DNA of 64,000 bases from Corydoras sp. C115 (Eukaryota > Chordata > Actinopteri > Siluriformes > Callichthyidae). The notes beneath the pieces were generated by a model. The model saw only the letters and a program-made list of their open reading frames with translations. It searched no databases and was not told the origin of the DNA. Both the position numbers and the translations under genes were made by a program. Shown here in pieces: positions 21,488-33,065 of the stretch (position 1 is the first letter of the stretch; each line of letters begins with the position of its first letter). The DNA lies in NCBI GenBank assembly GCA_019802505.1, contig JAFMOC010000226.1, positions 207,001 through 271,000 on the forward strand. The letters run 5' to 3'.

Positions 21488-21799
21488 TCCATCCATCCAT
21501 TATCTTCAGTAGGGTTGCGGGGGGGTTGTTCCCCATGCCCATCCAGGGAAGGTTTTGGGTGCTAAGGGGGCAATCTATCGCTGGGCACACACTCACTCAC
21601 ACAGACACACTCTATATGGGGCAATTTAGAGAATTCAGTTGACCTCGATCCATGTTTTTGGACATGAAACTGGAGAACCCGGAGGAAACCCACACGGACA
21701 CGGGGAGGACATGGAACCTCCACGCAGATTGGGATTCGAACCGGGAATCCCCAGCGCTGAGAGGAGAACATGCTAAACACTAAGCCACTGTGCCGCCCC
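21488..21799 (-). mobile_element. Abundant SINE copy
   Basis: Near full length with a deletion around CAGATACACCCAGGACAGG. Ends CTAAGCCACTGTGCCGCCCC. Confidence 0.9.
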
Positions 21800-21908
21800 T
21801 TCTGATATAATAATATAAATAATTTTCACAGACACGTCAAACGAAATGATGTAGAAAACCTTTTTAAAGGCGTGAAAACCGCCATATTTTACAAATCAGA
21901 GTCATTTT

Positions 21909-22282
21909 TTCATTCATTCATTCATTATCTTCCGCTTTATCCTCTATTAGGGTCGCGGGGGGGGGGGGGGGGGAGGGGGGGGGGGGGGGGGGTTCCCCAT
22001 GCCCATCCAGGGGAGAACGTTTCGGGCGCTGGGCAGATACACCCAGGACAGGACGCCAATCCATCACTGGGCACACACTCACTCACACACACACACTCTA
22101 TATGGGGCAATTTGGAGAATTCAATTGACTTGATCCATGTTTTTGGACTGTGGGAGAACCCGGAGGAAACCCACGCAGACACGGGGAGAACATGGAAACT
22201 CCACCCAGATTGAGATTCGAACCGGGAATCCCAAGCGCTGAGAGGCAAACGTGCTAACCACTAAGCCACCGTGCCGCCCCCG
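21909..22282 (-). mobile_element. Abundant SINE with 10-bp target duplication
   Basis: Flanked by GAGTCATTTT at 21899-21908 and 22283-22292. The poly(G) run is about 30 bp. It is 110 bp from the previous copy, in the same intron and orientation. Confidence 0.92.
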
Positions 22283-22414
22283 GAGTCATTTTATGTAACG
22301 TTATTAAAGTAGCTGTAGTTTTGCATGTTCTCTACTAAGTGTTAGCCTAACCCTGAGAGAGTGAGGTGTGTGTTTGATGCGTTGTTGTTGTTCTTGATGC
22401 TTCTCTTCGTTCAG

Positions 22415-22560
22415 ACCTGTATGTGAAGCTCTACGTGGTCAATGTGGCGACACAGAAACGCATCATCAAGAAAAAGACTCGCGTTTGTCGCCACGACCGA
22501 GAACCTTCATTCAACGAGACGTTCCGCTTCAGCCTCAACCCCGCCGGACACTCCATTCAG
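22415..22560 (+). CDS. pclo: Piccolo C2B domain, second exon
   Basis: The acceptor is TTCGTTCAG|AC and the donor ATTCAG|GTAAGA, phase 1 in and phase 0 out. It encodes LYVKLYVVNVATQKRIIKKK, the basic strand KKKTRVCRHDREPSF, and NETFRFSLNPAGHSIQ. These are highly conserved C2B strands. Confidence 0.97.
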
Positions 22561-22705
22561 GTAAGAGGAACCGGGGGGTGGAGGGAGGGAGGGAGGAGAC
22601 GGGGTCGGGGTCATCGATAGGATCCACGTGGCATTTATGGGTTTTTTTCTTTCTGCCTCAGCTTGGTTCTTTAGTTTAAAGACAGAACATTAAAAAGCGT
22701 CAGCT

Positions 22706-23200
22706 GTGTTCTCCATGTTCTCCGTGTTCACCATGTTCTCTGTGTTCACCATGTTCTCTGTGTTCTCCATGTTCTCCGTGTTCACCATGTTCACCATGTT
22801 CTCTGTGTTCTCCGTGTTCACAATGTTCACTGTGTTCTCCGTGTTCACCATGTTCTCCGTGTTCACCATGTTCTCCGTGTTCACCATGTTCACCATGTTC
22901 ACCGTGTTCACCGTGTTCACCGTGTTCTCCGTGTTCACCGTGTTCACCATGTTCTCTGTGTTCTCCATGTTCTCCGTGTTCACCATGTTCTCCGTGTTCA
23001 CCATGTTCAACATGTTCTCCGTGTTCACCATGTTCGCCATGTTCTCCGTGTTCACCATGTTCACCGTGTTCTCCGTGTTCACCATGTTCTCCGTGTTCAC
23101 CATGTTCTCTGTGTTCACCATGTTCTCCGTGTTCTCCATGTTCTCCATGTTCTCCATGTTCACCATGTTCTCCGTGTTCTCCGTGTTCTCCGTGTTCTTT
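22706..23200 (+). repeat. 9-bp-based minisatellite (CCRTGTTCW)
   Basis: About 55 units of CCATGTTCT, CCGTGTTCA and related nonamers in changing order. Open in several frames on both strands purely because of the period. Intron between the C2B exons. Confidence 0.95.
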
Positions 23201-23247
23201 TCCCAACATCCTCATTTTTACCGCAGACTGACCGCTGTAATTAGAGA

Positions 23248-23955
23248 TCCATCCATCGCAAGCCATCCATCTTCCTCTTTATCCTCTACTAGGGTTGTGG
23301 GGGGGGGGGGTCCCCATGCCCATCCAGGGGAGAACGTTTCGGGCGCTGGGCAGATACACCCAGGACAGGACGCCAATCTACCGCTGGACACACACTCACT
23401 CACATACACACACTCTATATGGGGCAATTTGGAGAACTCAATTGACCTTGATCCATGTTTTTGGACTGTGGGAGGAAACCGGAGAACCCGGAGGAAACCC
23501 ACGGGGAGAATGTGGAAACTTAAAACAGATTGGGATTCGAACCTGGAATCCCTAGTGCTGAGAGGAGAACATGCCAACCACTAAGCCACCGTGCTGCACT
23601 TAGGTATGAGTTGTTCTATGTAAAAATACTGAGGCTCGAATTAACATATAGGGGCAATTTAGAGCAGCCAATACACCTTAAATACATGTTTTTAGACTGT
23701 GGACAGAAACCGAAGAACCTGGAGGAAAATCTATCACTGGACACACACTCACTCACACAGAGACACTCTATATGGGGCAATTTGGCGAATTCAATTAACC
23801 TTGATCCATGTTTTTGGACTGTGGGAGGAAACCGGAGAACCCGGAGGAAACCCACGCGGACACAGGGGAGAACATGGAAACTCCACCCAGATGGGGATTC
23901 GAACCGGGAATCCCCAGCGCTGAGAGGAGAACATGCTAAACCACTAAACCACCAT
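23248..23955 (-). mobile_element. Abundant SINE, dimeric unit
   Basis: A near-complete copy (23248-23600) is joined by a linker (TATGAGTTGTTCTAT...AATACTGAGG...GGGGCAATTTAGAGC) to a second, partial copy (23640-23955). The same two-copy arrangement with the same linker recurs at 33165-33790. Confidence 0.88.
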
Positions 23956-24018
23956 TCGGTTTATTTTCATGGTTGTGACCATGTGACTGACCTCTCGTCT
24001 CTCCTGCGTGATGGACAG

Positions 24019-24162
24019 CTCTTTCTGGTTTCTAACGGAGGGAAGTTCGTGAAGAAGACGCTGATCGGTGAAGCCTACATCTGGTTGGACAAGGTGGACA
24101 TGCGGAAGCGGGCGGTCAGCTGGCACAAGCTGGCGGCCAGTTCCCCCCACATGCAGCCCTGA
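24019..24162 (+). CDS. pclo: Piccolo C2B domain, last coding exon with stop
   Basis: The acceptor is GATGGACAG|CTC. It encodes LFLVSNGGKFVKKTLIGEAY, IWLDKVDMRKRAVSWHKL and ends ASSPHMQP then TGA at 24160-24162. The mammalian counterpart ends HKLLVSPTQTH, so the C-terminus is in register. The loop-3 position (SNGGKFVKK) lacks acidic ligands. Confidence 0.97.
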   Translation, partial: LFLVSNGGKFVKKTLIGEAYIWLDKVDMRKRAVSWHKLAASSPHMQP

Positions 24163-25080
24163 TCCCGCGACCTGCGGGGGGTCCAGCCTGAGCGGACGTC
24201 CGCAACTCTGCAGGATCAGATGAGTGCACTTTAAAAAAACGAACTGGGACGCCGTCCATCCCGTTCCTGTCCTCCGAATATGTCCAAATTACTCAGAGGT
24301 CTCTTACGGGGCAACGCCAGTCTCTGCACAGTGTTCCTTTAAAGGTGAAACAACAACAAATCAAAAAAAAAAAAAAAAAATCCAAAAAAGTAAAAACCTG
24401 TGTACGGAGACATCCGTAGCTTCTGCAGATTCAGGAAAGTGTGTCCTCTTCTGTCGATGACCATGTCTTTTATATCTGATTAAATCAATCATATCAGACG
24501 TGATGCGGTCAGCTGATCTCTGGTGGACCGAGGACGTAGCTCTCTGATGGACTCGGGCCTCGTTTAGATCTTCGCTCTGAGGATCCGTGATTCGGAGTTG
24601 TGCTCTTTGAGGATGAAGTCATTTTTATTAACGTCCTCATCGCGGAGGAAACAGAGGGACGTCCCTCGCAGAATGTCTGCATTTTAGGATTTTAGGATTT
24701 AGGAACCCTCATGTCTGCTTCCACTTATTTATTTATTAATTAATTTAAAGGCCTGGGACGTTAATTACGCTGTGTGGACGAAAGTAATTGGACTTAAACG
24801 TATTAGATCCCAATTTAAAGCGTCTTATTTAAAGCGGCTTTCTAAACGAGTTCAGAGGGAGTCTGTGACACGCTGTCATGGACCTTTAATGGTTTGAAGG
24901 TTCTCAGTCATGCTGGAACGCTAAAGGGCCTTCCCCAAACTGTTGCTTTGCAAAGTGAGAAGCATACGCTTTCCCATAATACAATGCAAGGTGCTTGATG
25001 TTACCCGCCCGTGTCAATGGGAACGAAATGACACAAACAAAATCAGTGTCCCAGTACTTCAGTCCAATCTTCAGTCTGAT

Positions 25081-25145
25081 GTATCTGTGTGTGGACCGTG
25101 TGTGGACCGTGTGTGGACCGTGTGTGGACCGTGTGTGGACCGTGT
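25081..25145 (+). repeat. 11-bp tandem repeat in the pclo 3'UTR
   Basis: Five to six copies of GTGTGTGGACC. Confidence 0.9.
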
Positions 25146-25330
25146 GGTTGTACGCGTCCCTCCCGACCTTCGTTTTGAAAGCATCTTGCCGTGTTCGTCA
25201 CCTTTGCTGTTCCGATGTTGTCATGTGACCTGTTCTGTTTTGTGCTGAAGAAAAAAAAAAGAAGAAAACAAACCAAAAAAAAAAAAAACCAGGAGGGAAA
25301 ATATCCGAACCCACACTCCTGACCCTGAGA

Positions 25331-25377
25331 GGTCCGACCCGACCCGACCCGACCCGACCCGACCCGACCCGACCCGG
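25331..25377 (+). repeat. 5-bp tandem repeat (CGACC)n in the pclo 3'UTR
   Basis: About nine copies of CGACC, GC-rich within AT-rich UTR. Confidence 0.92.
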
Positions 25378-27129
25378 CGCTGAACGCTGGTGGTTCTGTG
25401 TGTTTACCTTTACAAAGTGCGAGGTATCTGTCGGTGAGTGACGTCGCTGCACGTGTGGTGCACTTTTTTAAAGATGTTTTCGTGTTTTTTTATTATTATT
25501 TATGAATGACATCAGGCTGATGAGACCCTCACCCTCATCTCTCCCTCCTCCCTCCACCTTCCTCCACAACCGAGGGGAGAAAAAAAAAAAAAAAAAAAAC
25601 AATCCAGAGATGGAGACATGACTATTTTAAAGACAGAAAGTCTACCTAGAGTTTAAATCCCTGTGCACAAAAATAATAATAATAATAAATTAAAAAAAAA
25701 CAGGTTGTTATTTGTAATTGCTGCGAAAGAGGTTTACAGAAAGACCGACGGGAACGAAATGTGCCGCTGCGATGGTGAGACGAACATGTGCCAACCTTCT
25801 GTTCTTACCACACGCCGCTGCATCAGTTTGATTCTATGCAACATAAAGTCTGGATGCATTGTTCTTCAGAGTGTCGAAAGAAATAAATATATATAGAGAA
25901 CATGTTTCATATCACTTTAACTTTATTCCAGAGAGAAGAAATGTCTAAAATATAGATCTATGTATGAATATAGTATGTTCTGGTGTTTTTTTTTTTTTTT
26001 ATTATTTGGTTCTTGCTGTTTTGATGCAGCACATGTCAATCTAATGCACTTTAGTTCGAGGTCGCCGGTTCGAGGTGCAGCTTTCCGTTCGGACCAAGTG
26101 AACGTTGCGGCTGCAGGGAATCCGGTGACGAAATGTTATATGGAGAGGAGAAAGAATGGGAAGGAAGCAGCTCTGCTTTAGTTGACGCTGAACTTTTTCG
26201 AGGGCCAGTGAACTCCTCAGATCCCAGATCCATGGATTCACGTTAATCGTCGTTAACATTCCGTCGTGAATAGTGCCGTGTTTCTGGTTTCCGGTCCGAG
26301 CCGTGTCCCCGTTACTCAGCCGTCGTCTCCTCTCCGTCGTGCGGGTGCGATGTGGGGCCCGGCGGCCCCGGCGGCGGTGGTGCGGCGGCCCCGGCGGCGT
26401 TCACTCCGGGTCTGATGTGTTCGGTTGCAGTAACCTGGATGTGACTTCTTTATTTTTGATTGTGTAAATACTCGAGATATTTTCTATAAAGAAAAAGTTT
26501 GAATATTTATTTGGCTTGACACTGAGCATGTGAGTCTGATCTCAAGGTCCAAGTCCGGTCTGTACATACGTGTTCGTCCGACTACGTGAGCGATCGAGCC
26601 GTGTGACCGTCGGGGTGACCGTCGAGCAATCTCTCCGGAAATCGGTCCGCGAAAAGTGAGGCGTCCAAACGTGAAGCTAAAAAATAAAAATAAAAAAAAT
26701 CTCTCCGTTCGAGCTTCAGCGGCCGTCCGAGGACTTCTATGGTTCTACATGGATGTTGCATGTTCTGCTAGATGTCCGTTCATCCTTTTTGCAAACAGAT
26801 TTGGTTTTAAAAGACGGGAAATTCAGAGATATGTCTGAGGATGTCTGCCGACTGGACGATGCTTGTAAAATTTAAGTCTCGTTTTTATTTTCACTAAATG
26901 TAAAAATGAGAAAATGTAACGTTCTGGTTTTATGGTTGTCTATAGGATGTCATGAAATTATGCAAATTGTGTTGTAGAAAAAAAAAAAAATCCAAAAGAA
27001 TATTAAATACAATGTTCCTTAAATCTAATAAATATTTGAGACTCGACTCCAGATATGACTCTTTTGTTCTGCGTCTTCATTTATATTTAACTTAGAACCC
27101 GCTTCACATCCTCTGATGTTCCAGAGACT

Positions 27130-27456
27130 GGGCGGCACGTTGGCTTAGTGGTTGGCATGTTCTCCTCTTAGTGCTAGGGATTCCCGGTTCGAATCCCAAA
27201 TCTGGGTGGAGTTTCCATGTTCTCCCCGTATCCATGTGGGTTTCCTCCGGGTTCTCCGGTTTCCTCCCACAGTCCAAAAACATGGATCAAGGTCAATTGA
27301 ATTCTCCAAATTGCCCCATATAGAGTGTGTTTGTGTGTGTGAGTGTGTGCCCAGCGATGGATTGGCGCCCTGTCCTGGGTGTATCTGCCCAGCGCCCGAA
27401 ACATTCTCCCCTGGATGTGCATGTGGAACCCCCCCCCCCCCCCCCCCGACCATTAT
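27130..27456 (+). mobile_element. Abundant SINE just past the pclo 3'UTR
   Basis: Intact head (GGCGGCACGTTGGCTTAGTG) through the poly(C) run; the GATAAAGCGG tail is lost. Confidence 0.9.
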
Positions 27457-27763
27457 TAAAGTCCCATAAAGACATGGCTCCAAAAATTTCACCAGCAAAT
27501 AAAGATTTACACTTACCTCATCCAACACCTCACACCCAACATCGGTGTCTGACCTCACAGACTCACACAGATGCCCTCCAAAATATTAAAGAAACCTTAT
27601 GTGACAGAATGACAGCTCTTGTAACTGTAGAAGATCAGCATCATGTCACGTTGTGCTCCTGCAGGTGTGATGCGTCTGTAAATAAATCATAAGTGAATAA
27701 ATAAAACAATTTATGCAGCAAGCATATGAACAAAAGACGGAACGTTAAAACTGCTAAAGTCAC

Positions 27764-27799
<36 letters not shown>

Positions 27800-28769
27800 T
27801 CGACATTCCTTTTTGTGTATTAAACATCATTATTTTACAAAAATACCCCTTTATTCTAAATCCTTCACACTGCACCTTTAACTGCACCTCACATGCTGCT
27901 TCCAATTAAGTCCCTCAGGAGGTGATAATTACCTGCAGCAGGTGATGGATTCGGTTTGGAACTAAACTCAACAGAAGGTCGAGTCTCAGAGTCAGTGCTG
28001 AAGTCTCAGAGGAACCAAATCAGGTAGGCAGTGTCTCTGTGGAGTCTCTTCGTGATCCTCTTCTCTCTTCAATCTCTTCATGATTCTGTGTTTTTAACTT
28101 TAAAGGTTTAGGGGTTATTAATATTATGTTATGTTAAATATAATATTTATTTTTATATAAAATAAGAAAATTCCACGGCATGAGGTTTCCCTGGATTCAA
28201 ATCAATTTAAATTCACTGTTTTAATTATGATTTTACTGATTGATTGATTGATGTTTATCGATCGAATAAAAGACAGTGATTTATATAAAAACTGATTAAC
28301 TTGTTCGGTGCTGTATGAGATGTTTATATCATCAAAACGATGGTTTATTTTTTTTAATAACATTTACTCGACTGAACTCCACCTTTAAAATTAGAGAAAG
28401 TCCATTGGAACAGTTTGAAAGGCAGTGTGCACAGAGAGGGAGGGATGTGGAGTGTAAAAGAGCGTATGCATGCGTCCATCCGCTTAGTGATGCAGGCAGG
28501 AGGTGTTGCCATGGCGATGTAGTATGGGAGGATAGTCGGACCCAGGGGAGTGGGGTGGTGTGTCTGTGTAAATGCATGTATGATGGGCTCGTGATTTGTT
28601 GACACTTTTCCTCACTGGGCTGAAGAAGAAGAAGAAATCGTGCCGCGGACGTGACGTTCTGTGAAGCACTGTGGAGGGAGCGTCGCGAGGCTTCATTAAC
28701 GTCGCTCTTAATTAAAGGTGAAATGAGAAAAGTGGTGAAAAGCGTGGAGTCGCAGCGTTTCTGATTTTA

Positions 28770-29066
28770 ACATGGCGGCAGGGTGGCTTAGTCGTCCACA
28801 CGTCCGTCTCTTGGCGGACGTTCAAATGATTCGGATCCCAATCTGGGTGGAGTTTGTATGTTCTCCCTGTGTCTGCGTGGGTGTCCTCCGGGTTCTCCGG
28901 TTCCCTTCCACAATCCAAAATTCAAGGTAGATTGAATGCTCTGAATTGCCCCCTATAGCATGTATATGTGTTTGTGAGTGCGTGCCCACTAATAGTTTGC
29001 CACCCTGTTCTGGGTGTATTTGCCCTGCACCCGAAATGTTCTCCTATGGATGGGCATGGGGCAATC
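28770..29066 (+). mobile_element. Abundant SINE, divergent
   Basis: The most diverged copy: CATGGCGGCAGGGTGGCTTA head, GGGTGTCCTCCGGGTTCTCC, CACCCTGTTCTGGGTGTATT. Tail lost. Probably an old insertion. Confidence 0.82.
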
Positions 29067-30118
29067 TCCATCTACATGATACTACAAGTGCGCAAGTTGT
29101 TGCAGTTCCTCAATTTCTAGTTTTTTAAACTACGATGATGAGGTTCTAATGATGTTTTGATGATGTCTGGTCCTTTGATGATGTCTGGTGACGTGGGATC
29201 GGCCATTTCTGTACGTGTGAATAAAAACAGGTCACAGTTCTTTATTGAACGTCGATGGGGAGTTTTAACGAGGGGCTTGTTTTGAAGCTGCAGAGCCTCA
29301 TTTCGGTTCGAGGTTCTGCTCGCTGGCCTTGGGCTTTTATCACACTCTGATATTGTCTCTCTCTCTCTCTCTCTTAACTGCCTCTGGTTTATTCAGCTTT
29401 CTTTCTGGTGTCTAGAAAACGGGCCGCCCTGCTTTCAGCTCTCTGCCGGTCGCGGCTCTTTTTGAGAACGGGTCGATGGGCGCGTGCTAATTGAACGGCG
29501 GGACAATGGGAGACGAAACATTGCGAGAACTCGTGGTGCCCAGCCATCAATGCCTCCCATCTCACTCCACAGAGAGGCGGCGCACTCCATTCATCCCGAT
29601 CTGATGGTCTTTTCTTTCATTCTCGTATTCCCCGTCCGCGTCCTCTCTTTCTCTTTCACTCTATATCTTTCTTTCGACGCCGCGCAGCCTCTTTGCCACA
29701 GCCGCCGCGGCCGAGCCAAAGCGAGGTTGCTAGGTAACGGATGAAAGCCCAAATCCCTCGGCAGCTCGTTCCCTCTGCCCTGACCTGCCTCCACACCCAC
29801 TCTCTGATTAACTTTTATCTCCTCGGAAGGAAAGTGTCTGTCTCTCAGAGTAAACACAACACGGAGACCCTTCAGAGGCGTTTAAAGGACGTTTAGACGC
29901 TGGTTAATATGCCCCCCGTTGATGCCTCGCGTCAGGACCTAAGAGGCCACCAAAACTACGACCTACACCAGACTCGAGGAGTCCATCTGAAGCCATGACA
30001 CCTGTCAGAACATCTGAATGAACGAGCAGGACGGGTCCATGCTGCTCCTGCTGGCACTCTGCACATGTCCTCATTAATGAGAGCCACAGGTTTAATTACT
30101 GAGCTTCACTGATCTGAA

Positions 30119-30120
<2 letters not shown>

Positions 30121-30158
<38 letters not shown>
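30121..30158 (+). repeat. (TG)n microsatellite
   Basis: 19 TG units, intergenic. Confidence 0.95.
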
Positions 30159-30160
<2 letters not shown>

Positions 30161-30501
30161 CCTGATCTGAGCTTCGTTTCAAACTGATCCTGAACCTGAT
30201 ATTCACTCTGCGAGCTGAAAACGAAGTTTCGATGGGAACATCCCGCGTTCCGGGGTGATGGGTGTGTGATGTTCCGTGGTCGAGGTTCTTTGTGATGCCA
30301 TCAGAAGACATCGGGAGGCTGAATGCTTTCATCTTGTGGGTGTAAATGAGATTCTCAGGAAAAACTTCACTCGGAGAACCGTTCCATCAGCGTGAGGACG
30401 AAGAGGAAGAGTTTGTACCTTCAGAGCTCCGTGGAACAGCACAACATGAAAACCTTCATTCATAAGTTTAGGATCAATTATAATATCAGAAAATGTATTT
30501 A

Positions 30502-30821
30502 GGGCGGCACGGTGGATAAGTGCTCTCAGCGCTAGAGATTCCCAGTTCGAATCCCCATCTGGGTGGAGTTTCCATGTTCTCCCTGTGTCCGTGTGAGTTT
30601 CCTCCGGGTTCTCTGGTTTCCTCCCACAGTCCAAAAACATGGATCAAGTCAATTGAATTCTCCAAATTGCCCCATATAGAGTGTGTCTCTGAGTGAGTGT
30701 GTGCCCAGTGATAGATTGGCGTACTGTCCTGAGTGTATCTGCCCAGCGCCCGAAACGTTCTCCCCCCCCCCCCCGTGACCCTAGACCTAGGATAAAGTGG
30801 AAGGTAATGGATGAAAGAGTG
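30502..30821 (+). mobile_element. Abundant SINE with 10-bp target duplication
   Basis: Flanked by AATGTATTTA at 30492-30501 and 30822-30831. The head has an internal deletion (GTGGATAAGTGCTCTC). Confidence 0.92.
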
Positions 30822-30882
30822 AATGTATTTAAGTTTTAAAAAAGTCCAGACAATATCAAGTTTTGATCAACAGGGTCAAATC

Positions 30883-31234
30883 CATCCATCCATTATCTTC
30901 CGCTTTATCCTCTACTAGGGTCGCAGGAGGGTTCCCCATGCCCATCCAGGGGAGAACGTTTTGGGCGCTGGGCAGATACACTCAGGACAGGACGCCAATC
31001 TATCACTGGGCACTCACTCACTCACTCACACAGACACACTCTATATGGGGCAATTTGGAGAATTCAATTGACCTTGATCCATGTTTTTGGACTGTGGGAG
31101 GAAACCGGAGAACCCGGAGGAAAACCACGCGGACACGGGGAGAACATGGAAACTCCACTCAGATTGGGATTCGAACCTGGAATCCCTAGTGCTGAGAGGA
31201 GAACATGCCAACCACTAAGCCACCATGCCACCCT
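30883..31234 (-). mobile_element. Abundant SINE, inverted partner of the 30.5-kb copy
   Basis: Full length. It lies 60 bp from the previous, oppositely oriented copy; both copies are followed by related 50-bp sequences. Confidence 0.92.
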
Positions 31235-31539
31235 AAATGTATTCAAGTTAAAAAAAAAAAAAAAAATTACAGACAATATCAAGTTTTGTCGCTCATTTTA
31301 ATATTTAATTATATTTGATCAGTAACGAATACAACTGTTTATATTATTTATATTAATCTAGTTAATTTAATGTTATGGATCCAATAAATTGAAGGCATTA
31401 TTACTTTTTAGGAGGTCTTATTGATGAGGCAGCTGGATGGAGGTATGGGGTGTTGGAGAGGCAGAGTGTGAGGCTGAGCGCGTAAAGCTGCAGATGGAGA
31501 TTCCAGCCAATAGGGAGTGAGCTGTAGAATGAAAACGCG

Positions 31540-31817
31540 ATTACAGATCCGTCTGGATGCCGTCCTCACCTCCATCACCGCGGCTCTGACTTTTTCCTCT
31601 GTTGGAGCGGATCAGGAGGTTGTGAGGGCGGGCTGAGGGCGATCTGAGGGCGGGCTGGACGCGGCGTGTTTACGCGGCGGCTGGTTTAACGCGATGAGCG
31701 GGAGGCGGGCGGTCTGATCAAAGCTGATGACAGCTAATCAGATTAACTAGACGAGGCGAGGCGAGGCGAGCGGATCCGAACCCGGAGAGACGCGCGTCGC
31801 TGGAGGAGAGCAGCGGC
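31540..31817 (+). promoter_or_regulatory. cacna2d1: GC-rich start region and 5'UTR of cacna2d1
   Basis: GC and CpG content rises sharply compared with the surroundings. There are repeated GGGCGGG-type boxes on both sides of 31640-31710 and runs such as GGCGAGGCGAGGCGAGCGG just upstream of the ATG at 31818. There is no TATA box in an obvious position. This is the pattern of a CpG-island promoter; the transcription start cannot be placed from sequence alone. Confidence 0.6.
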
Positions 31818-31948
31818 ATGACGCGCGCAGGGTGCCCGGGCCGGAGGGGCTGCTGGGCGGCGGGGCTGGTGCTGAGGCTGCCGCTGCCGCTGGTGCTGAT
31901 GCTGACGCTCCATCTCTCCCGCGCCTCGCAGTTCCCCACGTCGCTCAT
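31818..31948 (+). CDS. cacna2d1: Alpha-2/delta-1 calcium channel subunit, exon 1 (signal peptide)
   Basis: The ATG at 31818 begins MTRAGCPGRRGCWAAG, a basic N-region, then a Leu-rich core (LVLRLPLPLVLMLTLHL) and SRAS|QFPTSLM with a likely signal cleavage after Ala-Ser. The donor is CTCAT|GTGAGT, phase 2. The mature start QFPTSLM..IKEWV matches mammalian EEPFPSAVTIKSWV. The product is an extracellular, GPI-anchored auxiliary subunit that traffics Cav1/Cav2 channels and is the gabapentin target. Signal sequences diverge fast, so the first 35 residues are assigned by context and by the in-phase join to exon 2. Confidence 0.9.
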
Positions 31949-32295
31949 GTGAGTAGAGAACAGAAGTGCCGCCGCTGCTCTGATGGCTGGAAGTTTGCAG
32001 TGAAACGTGTTGCCTCGTCTTCACTCAACTTCGTTTTTGTTTAAAGGTGAAATCGTTGCGCGTTTGTTTGGTTTGTTTTTTTTAGAAAAACCGTGCGGCT
32101 GCGGCTCCACTGCGCGCGAGCCACAGGGCGTAGCATCCTGTTATTATTACTTTATTCTTCACCTCGTGGCGTGACGTGATCATACCCTGCTACTACCACT
32201 ATCATCTTCATCATCATCATCATCATCAATGCCTCTGCTACCACTGTTAATATTCGGCCGCTGGAACTGAACTAAATTTATAAAAATTGTTGAGA

Positions 32296-32575
32296 AATCC
32301 ATCCATCCATTATCTTCTGCTTTATCCTCTATTAGAGTGGGGGGGGGGGGCGTTTCGGGCGGTGGGCAGATACACCCAGGACAGGACGCCAATCTATCGC
32401 TGGACACACACTCACTCACTCAGACACACTCTATATGGGGCAATTTGGAGAATTCATTTGAGCTTGATCCATGTTTTTGGACTGTGGGTGGAAACCGGAG
32501 AACCCGGAGGAAACCCACGCAGACACGGGGAGGACATGGAAATCCCACCCAGATCGGGATTCGAACCATAATACA
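32296..32575 (-). mobile_element. Abundant SINE, head-truncated
   Basis: The CCCATGCCCATCCAGG block is replaced by the poly(G) run joined to CGTTTCGGGCGG. Stops at GGGATTCGAACC. Intron 1 of cacna2d1. Confidence 0.88.
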
Positions 32576-33065
32576 TATTAGTTGTTATTTTAAGATTACA
32601 TGCAAAGACCATTATTATTTTCAGGTTAACTAATGGTATCATTGTGCTGTTTTGTGAGGGGACGATCAGCACAGGCATGGGGAGGACATGCCAACCCCCA
32701 CAGAGTGGACTTTAATGTACAGTATATACCCCACACCTCTGTACATAATGCTGCTAATCCCATTCCATAACACTCATTCATCTGCAGTTACCACACATAC
32801 TGATTGGTACCATCGTGGTGGTCGTTGTCCTGTTGACATTTCTGTACTATCCCATCCCTCTGTGTAAGTTCAAATACCTGAACGCATTCACATCTGAAAT
32901 GTTTGGAACCCGCAACGCGACCGGAGCAACGTATACCAAAAACAGTGTGGAGGGGAAAATAAGAGCCGGCCTTGGTGAACCCGCCGGAGGGGATAGGATC
33001 TCGAGTCGTTAATAAAGACGGTGTTTGCGACATCGGTGGCTCGTCGTAGCTCAGCGTGTTTCCAC

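Larger units (their letters stand above)
24163..27050 (+). other. pclo: Probable pclo 3'UTR with several poly(A) signals
   Basis: AT-rich, repeat-poor sequence follows the stop codon. AATAAA occurs at 25882-25887, 26683-26688 and 27027-27032. The last is just before the first downstream SINE, so the longest transcript probably ends near 27050. Inside are an 11-bp repeat (25081-25145), a 5-bp CGACC array (25331-25377), poly(A) runs at 24364 and 25579, and a GC-rich block (26335-26410). The exact end is inferred, not seen. Confidence 0.65.
27457..31539. other. Intergenic region between pclo and cacna2d1
   Basis: It holds four SINE copies (27.1-31.2 kb including the first one) and (TG)n at 30121. 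The stretch 29280-30000 is unusually GC-rich and free of repeats (with (CT)n at 29356-29375) and could be a regulatory element of cacna2d1. No coding gene is supported. Confidence 0.55.

Noticed and set aside
22700..23266. Long ORFs of HGE/MVNTEN/FSMFTV repeats on both strands
   Set aside because: They are translations of a 9-bp minisatellite; a period divisible by three keeps frames open without selection.
29484..29857. Overlapping ORFs upstream of cacna2d1
   Set aside because: No similarity I recognise, no splice context; GC-rich DNA opens frames by chance.
32815..33012. ORF with a hydrophobic VVVVLLTFLYY segment
   Set aside because: Part of it is duplicated at 33796-33947 without an open frame, and no splice sites or known protein fit. 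More likely repeat DNA.
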